In this document: positions 1 to 7,129 of the stretch, in pieces
Layout of the letters: each line of letters starts with the position of its first letter
Numbering within the stretch: position 1 is the first letter of the stretch
Virus record (IMG/VR): IMGVR_UViG_3300042355_000243
Location: 1-38,039 of that record
From: a virus
Strand: one strand, 5' to 3'
Length of the DNA stretch: 38,039 nucleotides
Position numbers and translations under genes: made by a program
Notes under the pieces: model-generated
What the model was told of the DNA's origin: nothing
Seen by the model: only the letters and a program-made list of their open reading frames with translations
Database searches by the model: none

Positions 1-4
1 GCCA

Positions 5-238
5 TCAGCCCTCATCCTCCTCATCCTCAACGGGGGTAGCGGGAGCGGGAGCCGGGGCAGCGAAATCAGGCTTCGCATCCTTCTTGCTGTCGGCGGGCTT
101 ACCGGTAGCGGGCTCAATCAGGCCCTGCTCAAGAAGCCACTTAACGCTCTTGCCGGGGAGGTCGTCAACAATATGACCCGCCTCAACCCTACGATCCGGG
201 GGGTACTCCAAACCAACCAGAGCCCGATACTGAGCCAA
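5..238 (-). CDS. Small phage protein with acidic Ala/Pro-rich tail
   Basis: A 77-residue protein starting at a TTG. I chose it because AGGAGGTG lies eight bases upstream and the conserved-looking part (QYRALVGLEYPPDRRVEAG, then a DDLPGKSVKWLLEQGLIE segment) begins right there; an upstream ATG-like start would add a low-complexity extension without a ribosome site. The N-terminal 45 residues look like a small compact fold common in actinophage structural regions. The C-terminal 30 residues are Ala/Pro-rich and end in an acidic DEEDEG tail. Function unknown. It is the last gene in the window on this strand and is preceded by a 197-bp non-coding stretch. Confidence 0.7.
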   Translation of the reverse strand: MAQYRALVGLEYPPDRRVEAGHIVDDLPGKSVKWLLEQGLIEPATGKPADSKKDAKPDFAAPAPAPATPVEDEEDEG

Positions 239-364
239 CCGATCCACCTCCTGACGGCACGACCCCGCACCGCCACGAAGGCCACGGGGGGCACGATCGC
301 ATAGGCAGATCGGGGCCACTAGGGCACGAAAGTATTGCTCTACACAGTCTAGGGGCAGAAAGGC

Positions 365-402
365 GGAACCCCCGACTTCCGGGGGAAGAAGTCAGGGGTT
401 CC
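365..402 (-). terminator. Strong stem-loop, probable terminator
   Basis: Two 15-base arms (365-379 and 388-402) pair with one G-U wobble around an eight-base loop. The hairpin starts about 34 bases past the stop of the 46-residue gene at 436-576. In the transcript it is followed by GCCUUUCU, a weak U-tract. The rest of 239-435 holds no gene that I can support and no clear copy of the extended -10 promoter seen elsewhere. Confidence 0.6.
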
Positions 403-435
403 TCATCGGCTACCCGGGGGGACAGGTAACCGGGT

Positions 436-576
436 CTAAAGGGAGTCGGAGCCGTCCAGAATCTCGTAGTCTCCGAACTCCTTGCCCTTGCCCACCTCAG
501 CGATGATGTAGTTAAGGGCGGAGTCACGGTCGCGGTAGGTGGCGACCTTGCGGTTCAGGTAGTAGACGCGGTACAT
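436..576 (-). CDS. 46-residue hypothetical protein
   Basis: A short gene with an ATG start and a GAGGGGGC ribosome site, ten bases after the stop of the 60-residue gene upstream. The product begins MYRVYYLNRKVATYRDRDSA and ends in an acidic DGSDSL. The beta-hairpin-plus-helix look (strand, strand, helix with paired tyrosines) resembles small phage proteins of unknown role. It is the last gene of a two-gene cassette driven by the promoter at 792-800, and a strong hairpin follows it. Confidence 0.6.
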   Translation of the reverse strand: MYRVYYLNRKVATYRDRDSALNYIIAEVGKGKEFGDYEILDGSDSL

Positions 577-585
577 GGTGCCCCC

Positions 586-768
586 TCAGGCGTAGTCTTG
601 CTCGTAAACCCAACCAAGGTTCTCGTCGTAATAGTCGCCCGGTGCATTGGTGACCGGGTTGTCCTTACGGTATGCGGCGTACTCAGCGTAGGTCATGGTC
701 TGACCGTTAAGCAGGGTGATCTGAACGGTGCCATTGGCAAGTCGCTCAGTCTTCTTGTATCCCGCCAC
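586..768 (-). CDS. 60-residue hypothetical protein
   Basis: A GTG start is preceded by AAGGGAGGGAGGGATT, a very strong ribosome site. The N-terminal half (KKTERLANGTVQITLLNGQ) looks like a beta-hairpin. The middle (MTYAEYAAYRKDN) looks helical, and the C-terminus is Tyr/Asp-rich. No family recognised. First gene behind the promoter at 792-800. Confidence 0.7.
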   Translation of the reverse strand: MAGYKKTERLANGTVQITLLNGQTMTYAEYAAYRKDNPVTNAPGDYYDENLGWVYEQDYA

Positions 769-791
769 AATCCCTCCCTCCCTTAACCCCG

Positions 792-800
792 ATTGTATCA
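792..800 (-). promoter_or_regulatory. Extended -10 promoter TGATACAAT
   Basis: On the minus strand TG-A-TACAAT fits TGnTAnnnT. The TGA is also the stop codon of the gene at 798-1376. It sits about 23 bases before the GTG start of the 60-residue gene. The AACCGGGG box found in sister sites is missing here. Confidence 0.55.
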
Positions 801-1376
801 GACGCTAGCGGATGCCCGCGCCACGATAGAAGCCTTCGTGGGCCTCTTGAAGAACCCGAACAGCGGATCATCATCGGAGGCCGTCAGCGTGGCGGTGAAC
901 GTCACCGTGTCCCCCTCCTCCGCGCTGACCGTATTGTAGTTGCCCTCCAATGAGCGGGGCATCGTGCCCCACAACCGGAAGCCATCCGTCGTTTCGATCA
1001 GCATCTTCAGGGTGATCTCACCGGAGTACGTGTAGTACGTCTCCTGAGCCTTGATTGACACGATCACGCCGGTCACCGTGGCGCGGCCCTCAGGGACCGT
1101 CACACCGGCTTCCAGCAGCGCCTCACGGCGAGCCTCACGCTCAGCCTTGGCTCCCAGCGCGGCAGCGCGAGCGGCCTCACGCTCAGCCTGCTCAGCGGCG
1201 TACTGCGCCTGACGCTCCGGGTTGGGCGTGCAACTGTGCGAGGGATACCAACTCTTGATGCCCCCGAAGTCGCCCAGCCATGTCGTCTCAACTGCCAGGT
1301 ACTTCTTGCCGCTCTTGGCGGTTCGCCACGACACCATCGTGTAGCAGTCGCGGCACATGAACCATGAATCGCTCAT
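798..1376 (-). CDS. Zinc-ribbon, coiled-coil and OB-like protein
   Basis: A 192-residue protein (MSDSWFMCRDCY...). The start is the ATG 24 bases after the -10 of the promoter at 1401-1406, with GGAAAGGGGGC upstream. Residues 8-11 form CxxC, and a further Cys at the end of the first 50 residues (SHSC) could complete a metal site. Residues about 55-90 are an Ala/Glu/Arg-rich helix. The rest (VTGVIVSIKAQETYYTYSG, then a strand-rich segment ending near FFKRPTKASIVARA) resembles an OB-type beta barrel. This order is seen in actinophage proteins of unknown function. A nucleic-acid role is inference. Confidence 0.75.
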   Translation of the reverse strand: MSDSWFMCRDCYTMVSWRTAKSGKKYLAVETTWLGDFGGIKSWYPSHSCTPNPERQAQYAAEQAEREAARAAALGAKAEREARREALLEAGVTVPEGRATVTGVIVSIKAQETYYTYSGEITLKMLIETTDGFRLWGTMPRSLEGNYNTVSAEEGDTVTFTATLTASDDDPLFGFFKRPTKASIVARASASV

Positions 1377-1400
1377 GTCTTGCCCCCTTTCCACACCCTA

Positions 1401-1420
1401 AGTGTACCACACCCCGGTTA
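1401..1420 (-). promoter_or_regulatory. Extended -10 promoter with CCGGGGTG box
   Basis: Minus strand TAACCGGGGTGTGGTACACT. The -10 is TGGTACACT (TGnTAnnnT), directly behind the box. The leading TAA is the stop codon of the gene at 1418-1759. The leader to the next ATG is about 24 bases and holds only the ribosome site. Confidence 0.65.
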
Positions 1421-1759
1421 GGCTATGCGCCGCTGGAACTCACTCTCCGCAGCAGCAAACGGTCCCACGAACTGAGCATTACCGTTAACCGCCATCACAC
1501 CCTTGACCCCGTTCGCATCAGACCACAGCGTGACCCATTGAGTAGGCGACATAGCGCCCTCAGCCACCACCGACAGGCCCGTGACCCAAGAGAAGCCCTT
1601 ACGGGTAGGAGCCCAGCCCAGCAGCCGCTTAGCGCACTCACCGCCCACCCGGCTACCGTCAGACAGGTAGGTGACCCAACGCAGCCCGGTCTTGCCGCAC
1701 CGCTGACACTCGCCATTGCCCTCATGGTCTTCCACGCGCCACACCGTCAACTCGGTCAT
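1418..1759 (-). CDS. Treble-clef zinc protein of 113 residues
   Basis: The ATG start follows GGGAAGGGGGTGCC. The N-terminal third contains CQRCGKTGLRWVTYLSDGSR followed by VGGECAKRLLG. This arrangement (CxxCG, a strand with 'L-DG', then xxCA-R-LG) is a recurring treble-clef module in actinobacterial and phage proteins. The remainder (WVTGLSVVAEG and on) has no recognised domain. It is a single-gene cassette bounded on both sides by the promoter repeat. Function unknown. Confidence 0.75.
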   Translation of the reverse strand: MTELTVWRVEDHEGNGECQRCGKTGLRWVTYLSDGSRVGGECAKRLLGWAPTRKGFSWVTGLSVVAEGAMSPTQWVTLWSDANGVKGVMAVNGNAQFVGPFAAAESEFQRRIA

Positions 1760-1783
1760 GGCACCCCCTTCCCGTACACCACC

Positions 1784-1825
1784 ATGATACCACACCCCCG
1801 TTAGGCTACTGGCGGGTAGGGGTCA
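1784..1825 (-). promoter_or_regulatory. Extended -10 promoter with distal GACCCC element
   Basis: Minus strand TGGTATCAT at 1784-1792 (TGnTAnnnT), preceded by CTAACGGGGGTG and, 41 bases from the first base of the element to the end of the -10, by TGACCCC (1819-1825). The TGA of that element is the stop of the gene at 1823-2056. Confidence 0.6.
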
Positions 1826-2056
1826 GAAAGGAACCGAATCCCGAATCTGCCGAAACCGGATATGCAACTGACAGGCATAGGCGATCAGGTCTTCCACCTC
1901 TTCCAAGGCGTCCTGCACAATCGCATCCAACTCGCGGCCCTCAAACCGCTGCTTCCCTGAGCCGTCGTCGTACTGCAACATGCCCGGACCCATGATCCGG
2001 TCCTCAAGCCTGCCCACAATCTGTGCGACCTCAGCCGCGTACTCCCCAGAAGTCAT
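1823..2056 (-). CDS. Acidic helical hypothetical protein, 77 residues
   Basis: It starts at the ATG four bases after the phosphoesterase stop (MTSGEYAAEVAQIVGRLEDR). The product is mostly amphipathic helix and acidic (ELDAIVQDALEEVEDLIAYA). No domain recognised. The near-zero spacing suggests translational coupling to the phosphoesterase. It is the last gene of the long structural transcription unit. Confidence 0.65.
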   Translation of the reverse strand: MTSGEYAAEVAQIVGRLEDRIMGPGMLQYDDGSGKQRFEGRELDAIVQDALEEVEDLIAYACQLHIRFRQIRDSVPF

Positions 2057-2060
2057 GGCC

Positions 2061-3248
2061 TCACAGTACCGCCAGGTCACCCCAACCGCCATGCCCCACA
2101 AGCATCGTCACAAGCCCAGCCGGAGAATCCTGACCCGTCCGATGCTTCCACCATTGCGAGCCCCCGTCCAACGCTGGAATCTGAATGAACGATTTAGCGC
2201 CCGTCTGCTCCACCCGCAAATGGTGAAGATGCGCCCCCAACAGCAACGTCGCTGACCCAATCGGCTGCATACCGTGAGCCTGATTAGCCCACCACTTAAT
2301 CGGGTCACGCCCAAACTGATGCCCATGCGCGAACCCCGTAGGAGTGCCCGCCAAATCCAACGTAACCGTCAACTCATCATCCTGCGGGAACACAAACGAC
2401 ACATTCTCAAACCCGCCAGACAAACGGATCGCATCCGACACAGCAGCAGCACCCTCAACAGCCCACGAATCCGTGTACGAGCGCACCACCTTACCCACAC
2501 GCTGAGCCTCATCGTGATTACCCGGCACCACCGGAATCACCACACGATCAGCAAGCGGAGCAAACACCTTCACCTGATGAAGCATCAAACGCCTAAACAC
2601 CCTGACCTGCTCCGTAATCGACAAGTCAAGACGCCCCGCAGCAGCAAGCGCACCACCCTGCGAATACAGGCCCTCTACACAATCCCCCAGCCACGGCAAC
2701 GTAATATCCGACACCGGACGCCCCAACCGGCGCAACTCCTTAAGCCGCGTAACCGCCGCATCAGTCTTAGTCAGGAACCGCTCAACCGTACCCGCCGTAC
2801 CATCACCATCCGGCTTACCTAACTGAAGGTCACCCGCCGCCACCACATACGACAACCCGCCCTCAACCGGATCAGCCTGCTTACGGGGACGCCACTTAGC
2901 AATCGCATCCACAAGATCATCAGCCGACACCCCACCCGCACGCTTACGGCGAATGTTCGCCCGGTAATAGAAGAGCCGCTGGACATTGCCCTCACCGATA
3001 CCGGCATCCCAAGCCCGATACTGAACCGGCTCAACCACCTCATACTCAGCCGGGTCCAAATCCCACACAGCAAGCAACTCAACCCAATCACGGGGCGGAG
3101 CATCCATAGGGCTAGTCGTCAGCGTGCCCGCGTTACCATCCCACGCCACACCCGGCTCCCAACCCACAGGAGGCCGAGACGTAGCAGGCTGATACGGAGA
3201 CGTAGGCCCCGGCGAAACTAGCGAACCAAGATCGTCCTCAAGAGACAC
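2061..3248 (-). CDS. Metallophosphoesterase (Mre11/SbcD-like fold)
   Basis: A 395-residue protein. GTG start chosen for the GGAGAGGCCGC ribosome site; an in-frame TTG seven codons earlier is possible. The first 130 residues are an unassigned N-terminal region. The catalytic domain shows the calcineurin-like signature in order: AAGDLQLGK, LGDCVEG, VVPGNHDEAQ, AHGHQFG and LGAHLHH. The first motif has DLQ where most enzymes have DxH, which may alter metal binding. Family knowledge points to a two-metal phosphodiesterase or nuclease. Actinophages often carry such a protein next to a small DNA-binding protein, as here (3483-3746). Substrate unknown. Confidence 0.85.
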   Translation of the reverse strand: MSLEDDLGSLVSPGPTSPYQPATSRPPVGWEPGVAWDGNAGTLTTSPMDAPPRDWVELLAVWDLDPAEYEVVEPVQYRAWDAGIGEGNVQRLFYYRANIRRKRAGGVSADDLVDAIAKWRPRKQADPVEGGLSYVVAAGDLQLGKPDGDGTAGTVERFLTKTDAAVTRLKELRRLGRPVSDITLPWLGDCVEGLYSQGGALAAAGRLDLSITEQVRVFRRLMLHQVKVFAPLADRVVIPVVPGNHDEAQRVGKVVRSYTDSWAVEGAAAVSDAIRLSGGFENVSFVFPQDDELTVTLDLAGTPTGFAHGHQFGRDPIKWWANQAHGMQPIGSATLLLGAHLHHLRVEQTGAKSFIQIPALDGGSQWWKHRTGQDSPAGLVTMLVGHGGWGDLAVL

Positions 3249-3492
3249 GCGGCCTCTCCATCCTGTCAATAGCCGACAGGGCCGTCACCTGAAGACTGTC
3301 AGCCATCTGCTGCATCATCGAATCGACAGCAACCGCAGCAGCGTACCCGTGGAAATCCCCAACCCCATGCGCCTCAGCAGCCTGCGCCCCGGCCTGCCGC
3401 TGAATCATTCGCATGTACGAAATAAGCGACTCAGAGTCAATCCACACCTTACGATCAGGCATCACCATCAGCGTCAAATCCTTCACGGACAT
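3238..3492 (-). CDS. 84-residue hypothetical protein
   Basis: It starts MSVKDLTLMVMPDRKVWIDS; an in-frame GTG two codons earlier is an alternative. A short strand region is followed by helices rich in Gln, Ala and Met (MRMIQRQAGAQAAEAHG). It overlaps both neighbours by about ten bases, so it is translationally coupled to the phosphoesterase. No family recognised. Confidence 0.65.
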   Translation of the reverse strand: MSVKDLTLMVMPDRKVWIDSESLISYMRMIQRQAGAQAAEAHGVGDFHGYAAAVAVDSMMQQMADSLQVTALSAIDRMERPRVS

Positions 3493-3746
3493 AGACACCC
3501 CGAACCCATGTGACGCCGCCGATGCCGCTGCACCGACTGATACCCCACATCGAAACCCCAGTTACGCAGAACTCCGGCTACCTTGCCCGACGCCACACGA
3601 CAATCCGAGGCAACCAGAACCTCCAACTTGTCGCGCTGCTCCTCAGTAACCTGCTCCAACACCACAGCGATAGAACACCTCTTCTGATGCGGCTGCACAG
3701 TAACCTCAGACAGCAGCGACTCAAGATCAGACGCAAGATCACTCAT
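3483..3746 (-). CDS. Putative small DNA-binding (HTH-like) protein
   Basis: An 87-residue protein from ATG (MSDLASDLESLLSEV...). The C-terminal half reads VAGVLRNWGFDVGYQSVQRH followed by RRRHMGSGCLCP, a pattern of a helix, a turn and a recognition-like helix ending in a basic patch. This resembles winged or resolvase-type helix-turn-helix proteins of actinophages that pair with a metallophosphoesterase gene. A DNA-binding role is inferred. Confidence 0.6.
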   Translation of the reverse strand: MSDLASDLESLLSEVTVQPHQKRCSIAVVLEQVTEEQRDKLEVLVASDCRVASGKVAGVLRNWGFDVGYQSVQRHRRRHMGSGCLCP

Positions 3747-3879
3747 GTCGGTTCTCCGCCTTACAACGCGAACACCTAATAGCCCACGGACGAGTAACAC
3801 TCAAAGCAAGAATACGATTACAACGCCAACAGCGCGGGGCCTCATCAGTAACCGCACTACGCCCATACGGGTCCGTCAC
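3739..3879 (-). CDS. Com-like zinc ribbon, 46 residues
   Basis: A GTG start overlaps the tail-terminator stop as GTGA. The protein contains RCWRCNRILAL and, 14 residues on, IRCSRCKAENRHE: two CxxC knuckles spaced as in the Mu Com family, whose members bind the mod mRNA and activate its translation. A translational-regulator role is family inference only; no mod-like gene is visible nearby. Confidence 0.65.
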   Translation of the reverse strand: MTDPYGRSAVTDEAPRCWRCNRILALSVTRPWAIRCSRCKAENRHE

Positions 3880-4274
3880 GGGCGCACCTGACAAGAGAAG
3901 TTCACACTCACCATAGGACACCCATTCTCGTCCTCCCCCATAGGAAGCACACCGCCATCCGGGGCGATACGCATGATGTGAACCGTAGAAATAGTCTGCT
4001 CAAGCACAGCCCCAAGCAGCCGCCTAATCGCATCGGCCTTGTCCCGCGCCCCCGGGTAATCCCCACGGGCCGCACGGCAAATAACCTGCAAACCGGGCTG
4101 ATCCACCGCCATAGCGGCAGAACCCATAGTGAACTGAGGCGCGAACCCCGCAGTCTCAAACACGCACACACACGCATCCGGCGACTCCGGCATCACCGCG
4201 AGAAACAGGTTAGTGCCCAGGGTGCCCTGGCCCTGCGCCTGCAAATAGTCACCGACAGCCTCTAGGACAGTCAC
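3876..4274 (-). CDS. Putative tail terminator / tail completion protein
   Basis: A 132-residue protein (GTG start, AGGAGGTTCAC ribosome site, GTGA overlap with the preceding gene). It starts with a helix (VLEAVGDYLQAQGQG) followed by mixed alpha-beta segments (LFLAVMPESPDACVCVFET), a run LQVICRAARGDYPGARDKAD and a C-terminal MVSVNFSCQVRP strand. Length, fold order and position directly after the gp10-like gene match the terminator or minor capsid family of long-tailed phages, which caps the head-proximal end of the tail tube. Assigned by pattern and position. Confidence 0.7.
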   Translation of the reverse strand: MTVLEAVGDYLQAQGQGTLGTNLFLAVMPESPDACVCVFETAGFAPQFTMGSAAMAVDQPGLQVICRAARGDYPGARDKADAIRRLLGAVLEQTISTVHIMRIAPDGGVLPMGEDENGCPMVSVNFSCQVRP

Positions 4275-4693
4275 GTGAACCTCCTATTGAGCATGTCAAG
4301 AACACGTGCAGTCATCCTAGCCGCCATATCACGGGAGTAACGCTTAACCGGGTACTCCAAATACTTGTACCGGGTAGGAGGGGCGTGCTTATTGCCCGTG
4401 CCCCAGCGGCCCCCACTATTAGGCGGAATCTCATGGACATAGATCGCATACGACGCAGCAGGACCGCCGTAGGTGATCATCACCATTGCCTTAGTGCCCG
4501 ACATGACCGGGAAATGCACCTGACCTGAAGCCCTCAGCACACCCATATCCACGGGTACGAGGGTCTGCGAGATGGCGAACGCCTCCTGCGCCTCCTCGTA
4601 CAAGGCGCGGGCAGCGAACTTGGGGGCATCGTTACCGGCGGCAGTAAAGGCAGCCATAAGCGGGGCTAGCCCCTTGACCCTTACGGAAGCCAC
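4271..4693 (-). CDS. HK97 gp10-like head-tail/tail completion protein
   Basis: A 140-residue protein with GTG start. It has helical N-terminal GLAPLMAAFTAAGNDAPKFA, then VPVDMGVLRASGQV (the 'vPvdTG.Lr.s' signature of the HK97 gp10 family), then YGGPAASYAIYVHE and a basic C-terminal helix. The family sits between head-tail stopper and tail terminator, exactly as here, and has a neck or tail-completion role. Confidence 0.82.
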   Translation of the reverse strand: MASVRVKGLAPLMAAFTAAGNDAPKFAARALYEEAQEAFAISQTLVPVDMGVLRASGQVHFPVMSGTKAMVMITYGGPAASYAIYVHEIPPNSGGRWGTGNKHAPPTRYKYLEYPVKRYSRDMAARMTARVLDMLNRRFT

Positions 4694-4702
4694 ACTAACT
4701 CC

Positions 4703-4712
4703 AACCCGGGTT
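4703..4712. repeat. AACCCGGGTT palindrome near a start codon
   Basis: A perfect 10-base palindrome. In the transcript sense its leading TAA (with 4713) is the stop of the stopper gene and it runs into the ribosome site of the gp10-like gene. It matches the upstream box of the promoter repeats, but no TGnTAnnnT follows. Confidence 0.45.
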
Positions 4713-5037
4713 AGGCACCGAAGCCGATGACCGTATGGTGATCGCCCGTCTCATCCTTAATAGTAGCCACAGAAGTAACCAGGGGTGACCTTCCACCCGG
4801 CAACGTCAACCGATCTTTCACCGTCACCGTAGCCACCCCAAACACAATGGCCCGGCCCTCCTCAAGAATCTCCCGACCCTCAGCATCACGAACCATCCGC
4901 GAATCGAACACAAGACGACACCGATAGTTAGTGCCCGCACCCGACCACGCCTGCTTCCCGTACTTATCCATAGTCGAAGTACCAAACACCGTCACGGTGT
5001 GCGGCATCATCACATAGAAATCACGCGCAATACCCAT
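4711..5037 (-). CDS. Head closure / head-tail stopper protein
   Basis: A 108-residue protein starting at the ATG of a TGATG overlap with the adaptor gene. Sequence MPHTVTVFGTSTMDKYGKQA, then YRCRLVFDSRMVRD, VATVTVKDRLTLPGG and a final DDHHTVIGF-like strand. This beta-barrel layout is typical of phage stopper proteins of the SPP1 gp16/HK97 gp7 type, which seal the packaged head. Position after the adaptor supports it. Confidence 0.75.
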   Translation of the reverse strand: MGIARDFYVMMPHTVTVFGTSTMDKYGKQAWSGAGTNYRCRLVFDSRMVRDAEGREILEEGRAIVFGVATVTVKDRLTLPGGRSPLVTSVATIKDETGDHHTVIGFGA

Positions 5038-5447
5038 CAAAGCCTCTGATTGTCGTGAACCCCAGTATGGAACTCATGCCCCTGCATACCCAACTCAGAA
5101 CGCTCAGCAGCAGTCTGCAAGTTCTTAGGAGACACCCACGGAGTAGGAACATCACGCCGATCAGCCAAATGCAACATACGCCCCGCAAGCCGATGATACG
5201 TCTCAGACCTATCCGAATACGACAGAGACAAATCCCCAACACTCTTAGACGTAGCCAAACGGGCGAACTTAGCCGCAATAATCGTGCATAGATCATGCGC
5301 CGTCTGATAAGTAGACCCCGCCTCTGTGAGCGCCCAAGCAATCTCCTCATCGGAGACAAGTTGGTCTGTGGTATCCGTATCCTGAATCAGAAACCGGATA
5401 CGGTCACGGTCGGAGACGTTAGGGTCACCCGTGTAAGTCCAAGTCAC
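5037..5447 (-). CDS. Head-tail adaptor (connector) protein
   Basis: A 136-residue protein. GTG start chosen for the CGGAGGCTTGAA ribosome site, giving MTWTYTGDPNVSDRDRIRF. The N-terminal segment (DRIRFLIQDTDTTDQLVSDE, then IAWALTEAG) is the signature of phage head-tail adaptors that bind under the portal. The helical remainder (YQTAHDLCTIIAAKFARLAT) fits. Translated close to the stopper (TGATG). Confidence 0.8.
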   Translation of the reverse strand: MTWTYTGDPNVSDRDRIRFLIQDTDTTDQLVSDEEIAWALTEAGSTYQTAHDLCTIIAAKFARLATSKSVGDLSLSYSDRSETYHRLAGRMLHLADRRDVPTPWVSPKNLQTAAERSELGMQGHEFHTGVHDNQRL

Positions 5448-5448
5448 T

Positions 5449-5838
5449 TCAAGCCTCCGGCGGTGTCGTGTCGATCCACTCTTGCGAGTCCTCATCCCAC
5501 GACCAACTGCCGTCGCCGGTAGGCATTGGGACGGGCGGCTGCCAGTCTTGATCCGCGTCTAGCACCCACGACGCATACGGGGACGGAGCGATGAACACAT
5601 CAGCGTAGGCATCGTAGCGGTAGCCGTCACCGCCCGCGTATTGATTGCGGAACGCACCCGAGTAAGAAGTCTGCACCCATACGCCTGCGAGGCGCGGCTC
5701 GTTGTCCGCGAGTGATGCGATGAACGCCTGACCTAGAGGTTCACTATTGCCCGGCGCGGGATCGGGCGCGTTCTCGTTGGCAATGACGATTGCGTCAATG
5801 ACATAACCGTCGGCGTCGATCTTCACGAAGTGCGCCAT
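5449..5838 (-). CDS. Fibre-associated protein, tail-fibre-assembly-like
   Basis: A 129-residue protein from an ATG with a GGGAGGAGTAGAT site. It starts MAHFVKIDADGYVIDAIVIA, contains Tyr/Gly-rich loops and ends GSWSWDEDSQEWIDTTPPEA. The Trp/Asp tail matches the end of 9744-10046 (VWVWDEDAQEWTDL), so the two are related. The form (N-terminal 'id..g.VidviVa', central W/Y-rich part) is that of small fibre-assembly or fibre-tip proteins. It closes the third fibre cassette. Confidence 0.65.
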   Translation of the reverse strand: MAHFVKIDADGYVIDAIVIANENAPDPAPGNSEPLGQAFIASLADNEPRLAGVWVQTSYSGAFRNQYAGGDGYRYDAYADVFIAPSPYASWVLDADQDWQPPVPMPTGDGSWSWDEDSQEWIDTTPPEA

Positions 5839-5840
5839 AT

Positions 5841-6488
5841 CTACTCCTCCCACACGATGCGACAGAAACCAGAACCGCCAGCAAGGTTGGAAGTAGTCGT
5901 GCCACTTGCCCCGCCGCCGCTGTTTATACGCCCAGCGTCGTTGCTTGACCCTCCACCGTCACTTGCGCCGCTGTAAGTGCCATTAGAAAAGCCGCCACCA
6001 CCGCCGCCGAAGCCGTCGATTCCTACACCGCCATTGTTGACGTAACGTGATGAAGTAGTCGTAGTACCGGTGTTGCCATTACCGCCGTGCCCACCCGACA
6101 ATCCGCCTCCGCGACCGCCCGCTATCGGCTGAGCGGAGTCATTAGCGGGACCGCCTCCGATGCCGCCTGTCACGGTAAGTAACGCCCCAAAGGTAGACGA
6201 GCCACCTGTGCCACCCGTGCCAGGCGAAGAAGCAACACCAGCGCCCCCCGCACCGATCGTGATGGTGTAGGTTGTGCCAGGAACTACAGTTAGCAGACTC
6301 TTTGTCACGGACCCACCGCCGCCACCGCCGCCCCACGAATTGCCGCGACCGCCGCCACCACCGCCGCCGCACATCAAAACCTCGACTGTCAACACATCGG
6401 CGGGGCACGTCCATGAGCCCGTAGCGGTGAACTCGGCGAACTTAGGGGTCTTACCACCAGCGGGGGGAGGGAACAGCGAAGCACCCAT
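5841..6488 (-). CDS. Glycine-rich fibre protein (copy C)
   Basis: A 215-residue protein, TGATG-coupled to the gene before. After a short N-terminus (PKFAEFTATGSWTCPADV, LTVEVLMCGGG) nearly everything is glycine-rich: runs of Gly broken by 'TYTITIGAGGAG', 'STFGALLTVTGG' and the end GFCRIVWEE. This is the glycine-rich receptor-binding or fibre-tip fold of phages, with the conserved 'sGsWtcPa.v..v.V' entry. Paralogue of 10049-10843 and of the C-terminal part of 7130-8047. Likely on the virion surface. Confidence 0.78.
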   Translation of the reverse strand: MGASLFPPPAGGKTPKFAEFTATGSWTCPADVLTVEVLMCGGGGGGGRGNSWGGGGGGGSVTKSLLTVVPGTTYTITIGAGGAGVASSPGTGGTGGSSTFGALLTVTGGIGGGPANDSAQPIAGGRGGGLSGGHGGNGNTGTTTTSSRYVNNGGVGIDGFGGGGGGFSNGTYSGASDGGGSSNDAGRINSGGGASGTTTSNLAGGSGFCRIVWEE

Positions 6489-6793
6489 CAGACGATCTCC
6501 ACCCCAGCAACATGAAAATCAACAGACACCGCAGACGCCCCACCCGTAATAGTTTGAGTAGCCGCAATAGGCTGCTTCAAATCCAACACCAAAGAAGAAT
6601 TAGCCGGAACAGCCGCCGCAGCCATAATGTCAACACCATTCAAAAACATAGTCGCCGTCTGCCCCGACGCCGAAGTATTAACCACAACAATCTGAGTCAC
6701 AACCGTAGTAGTGGCAGAAGGTGTCGTGTACAAAACCGTCGCCGTGTTAGTCGTAGCCGCCCCACGGAACAGAGCCTTAGCAGTAGCAGCCAT
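6488..6793 (-). CDS. Small beta-rich virion protein (cassette C)
   Basis: A 101-residue protein with the ATG in TGATG with the gene before. It is Ala/Thr/Val-rich with alternating strands (ATVLYTTPSATTTVVTQIVV, NTSASGQTATMFLNGV). It looks like a divergent relative of the genes at 8049-8378 and 10840-11169 ('lYTvP..t..vis.ivv.N'). Probably a beta-sandwich fibre or capsid-decoration subunit. Confidence 0.65.
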   Translation of the reverse strand: MAATAKALFRGAATTNTATVLYTTPSATTTVVTQIVVVNTSASGQTATMFLNGVDIMAAAAVPANSSLVLDLKQPIAATQTITGGASAVSVDFHVAGVEIV

Positions 6794-6924
6794 CAGGCCC
6801 ACGCTCCCATCAAAGTAATGATCTCTTGCTCATTCGCATCGTCCGCAAGGAACTGAATATCACGCGGCACATCAGGGGTGTCCGAACCCGCAGGGTAACG
6901 GAATCCCAGGTTAGTCTCCGGCAT
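6793..6924 (-). CDS. 43-residue fibre-cassette protein
   Basis: MPETNLGFRYPAGSDTPDVP then RDIQFLADDANEQE. It is clearly related to the 47-residue protein at 11171-11314 (shared 'YP..SD...VP.D.Q.LA' and a final LMGA). Such short 'YPaasDtpdvP.diq.LA' peptides precede fibre domains in many actinophages. Ribosome site GAGGAGTTGTCTG. Confidence 0.65.
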   Translation of the reverse strand: MPETNLGFRYPAGSDTPDVPRDIQFLADDANEQEIITLMGAWA

Positions 6925-7120
6925 CAGACAACTCCTCAATGAACTCAGGCTCAGGCTGAGGCGGCGCAACCCACACACCGTCGCTCAGGGTCCAGCCGAT
7001 CCACGGCTCACCTGTGGTTTCGACCGCAGACAAACCGGTGACCTCCTCAGCGATCTCCTGCGAGTCCGCCACAATCACGTTCACCACCGTCGAACCATCG
7101 TGGATAGCAAAGTCAGCCAT
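6911..7120 (-). CDS. Small fibre-assembly-like protein (cassette B)
   Basis: A 69-residue protein with an AAGGAGAGGTT site. MADFAIHDGSTVVNVIVADS, then GEPWIGWTLSDGVWVAPPQP: the 'ma.fA.id...vvNVivad ... w.iG....dgvw..P.P' pattern of small phage fibre-associated proteins. It follows the second glycine-rich fibre. Probably a fibre chaperone or tip subunit. Confidence 0.65.
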   Translation of the reverse strand: MADFAIHDGSTVVNVIVADSQEIAEEVTGLSAVETTGEPWIGWTLSDGVWVAPPQPEPEFIEELSDAGD

Positions 7121-7129
7121 AACCTCTCC

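Noticed and set aside
239-435. tRNA or small RNA gene
   Set aside because: No cloverleaf, anticodon arm or CCA-like end could be drawn; only the terminator-like hairpin is convincing.
3876-5447. Programmed frameshift of a tail assembly chaperone
   Set aside because: The overlaps here are ordinary GTGA/TGATG stops and starts between connector genes; no tape measure or chaperone pair is present in the window.
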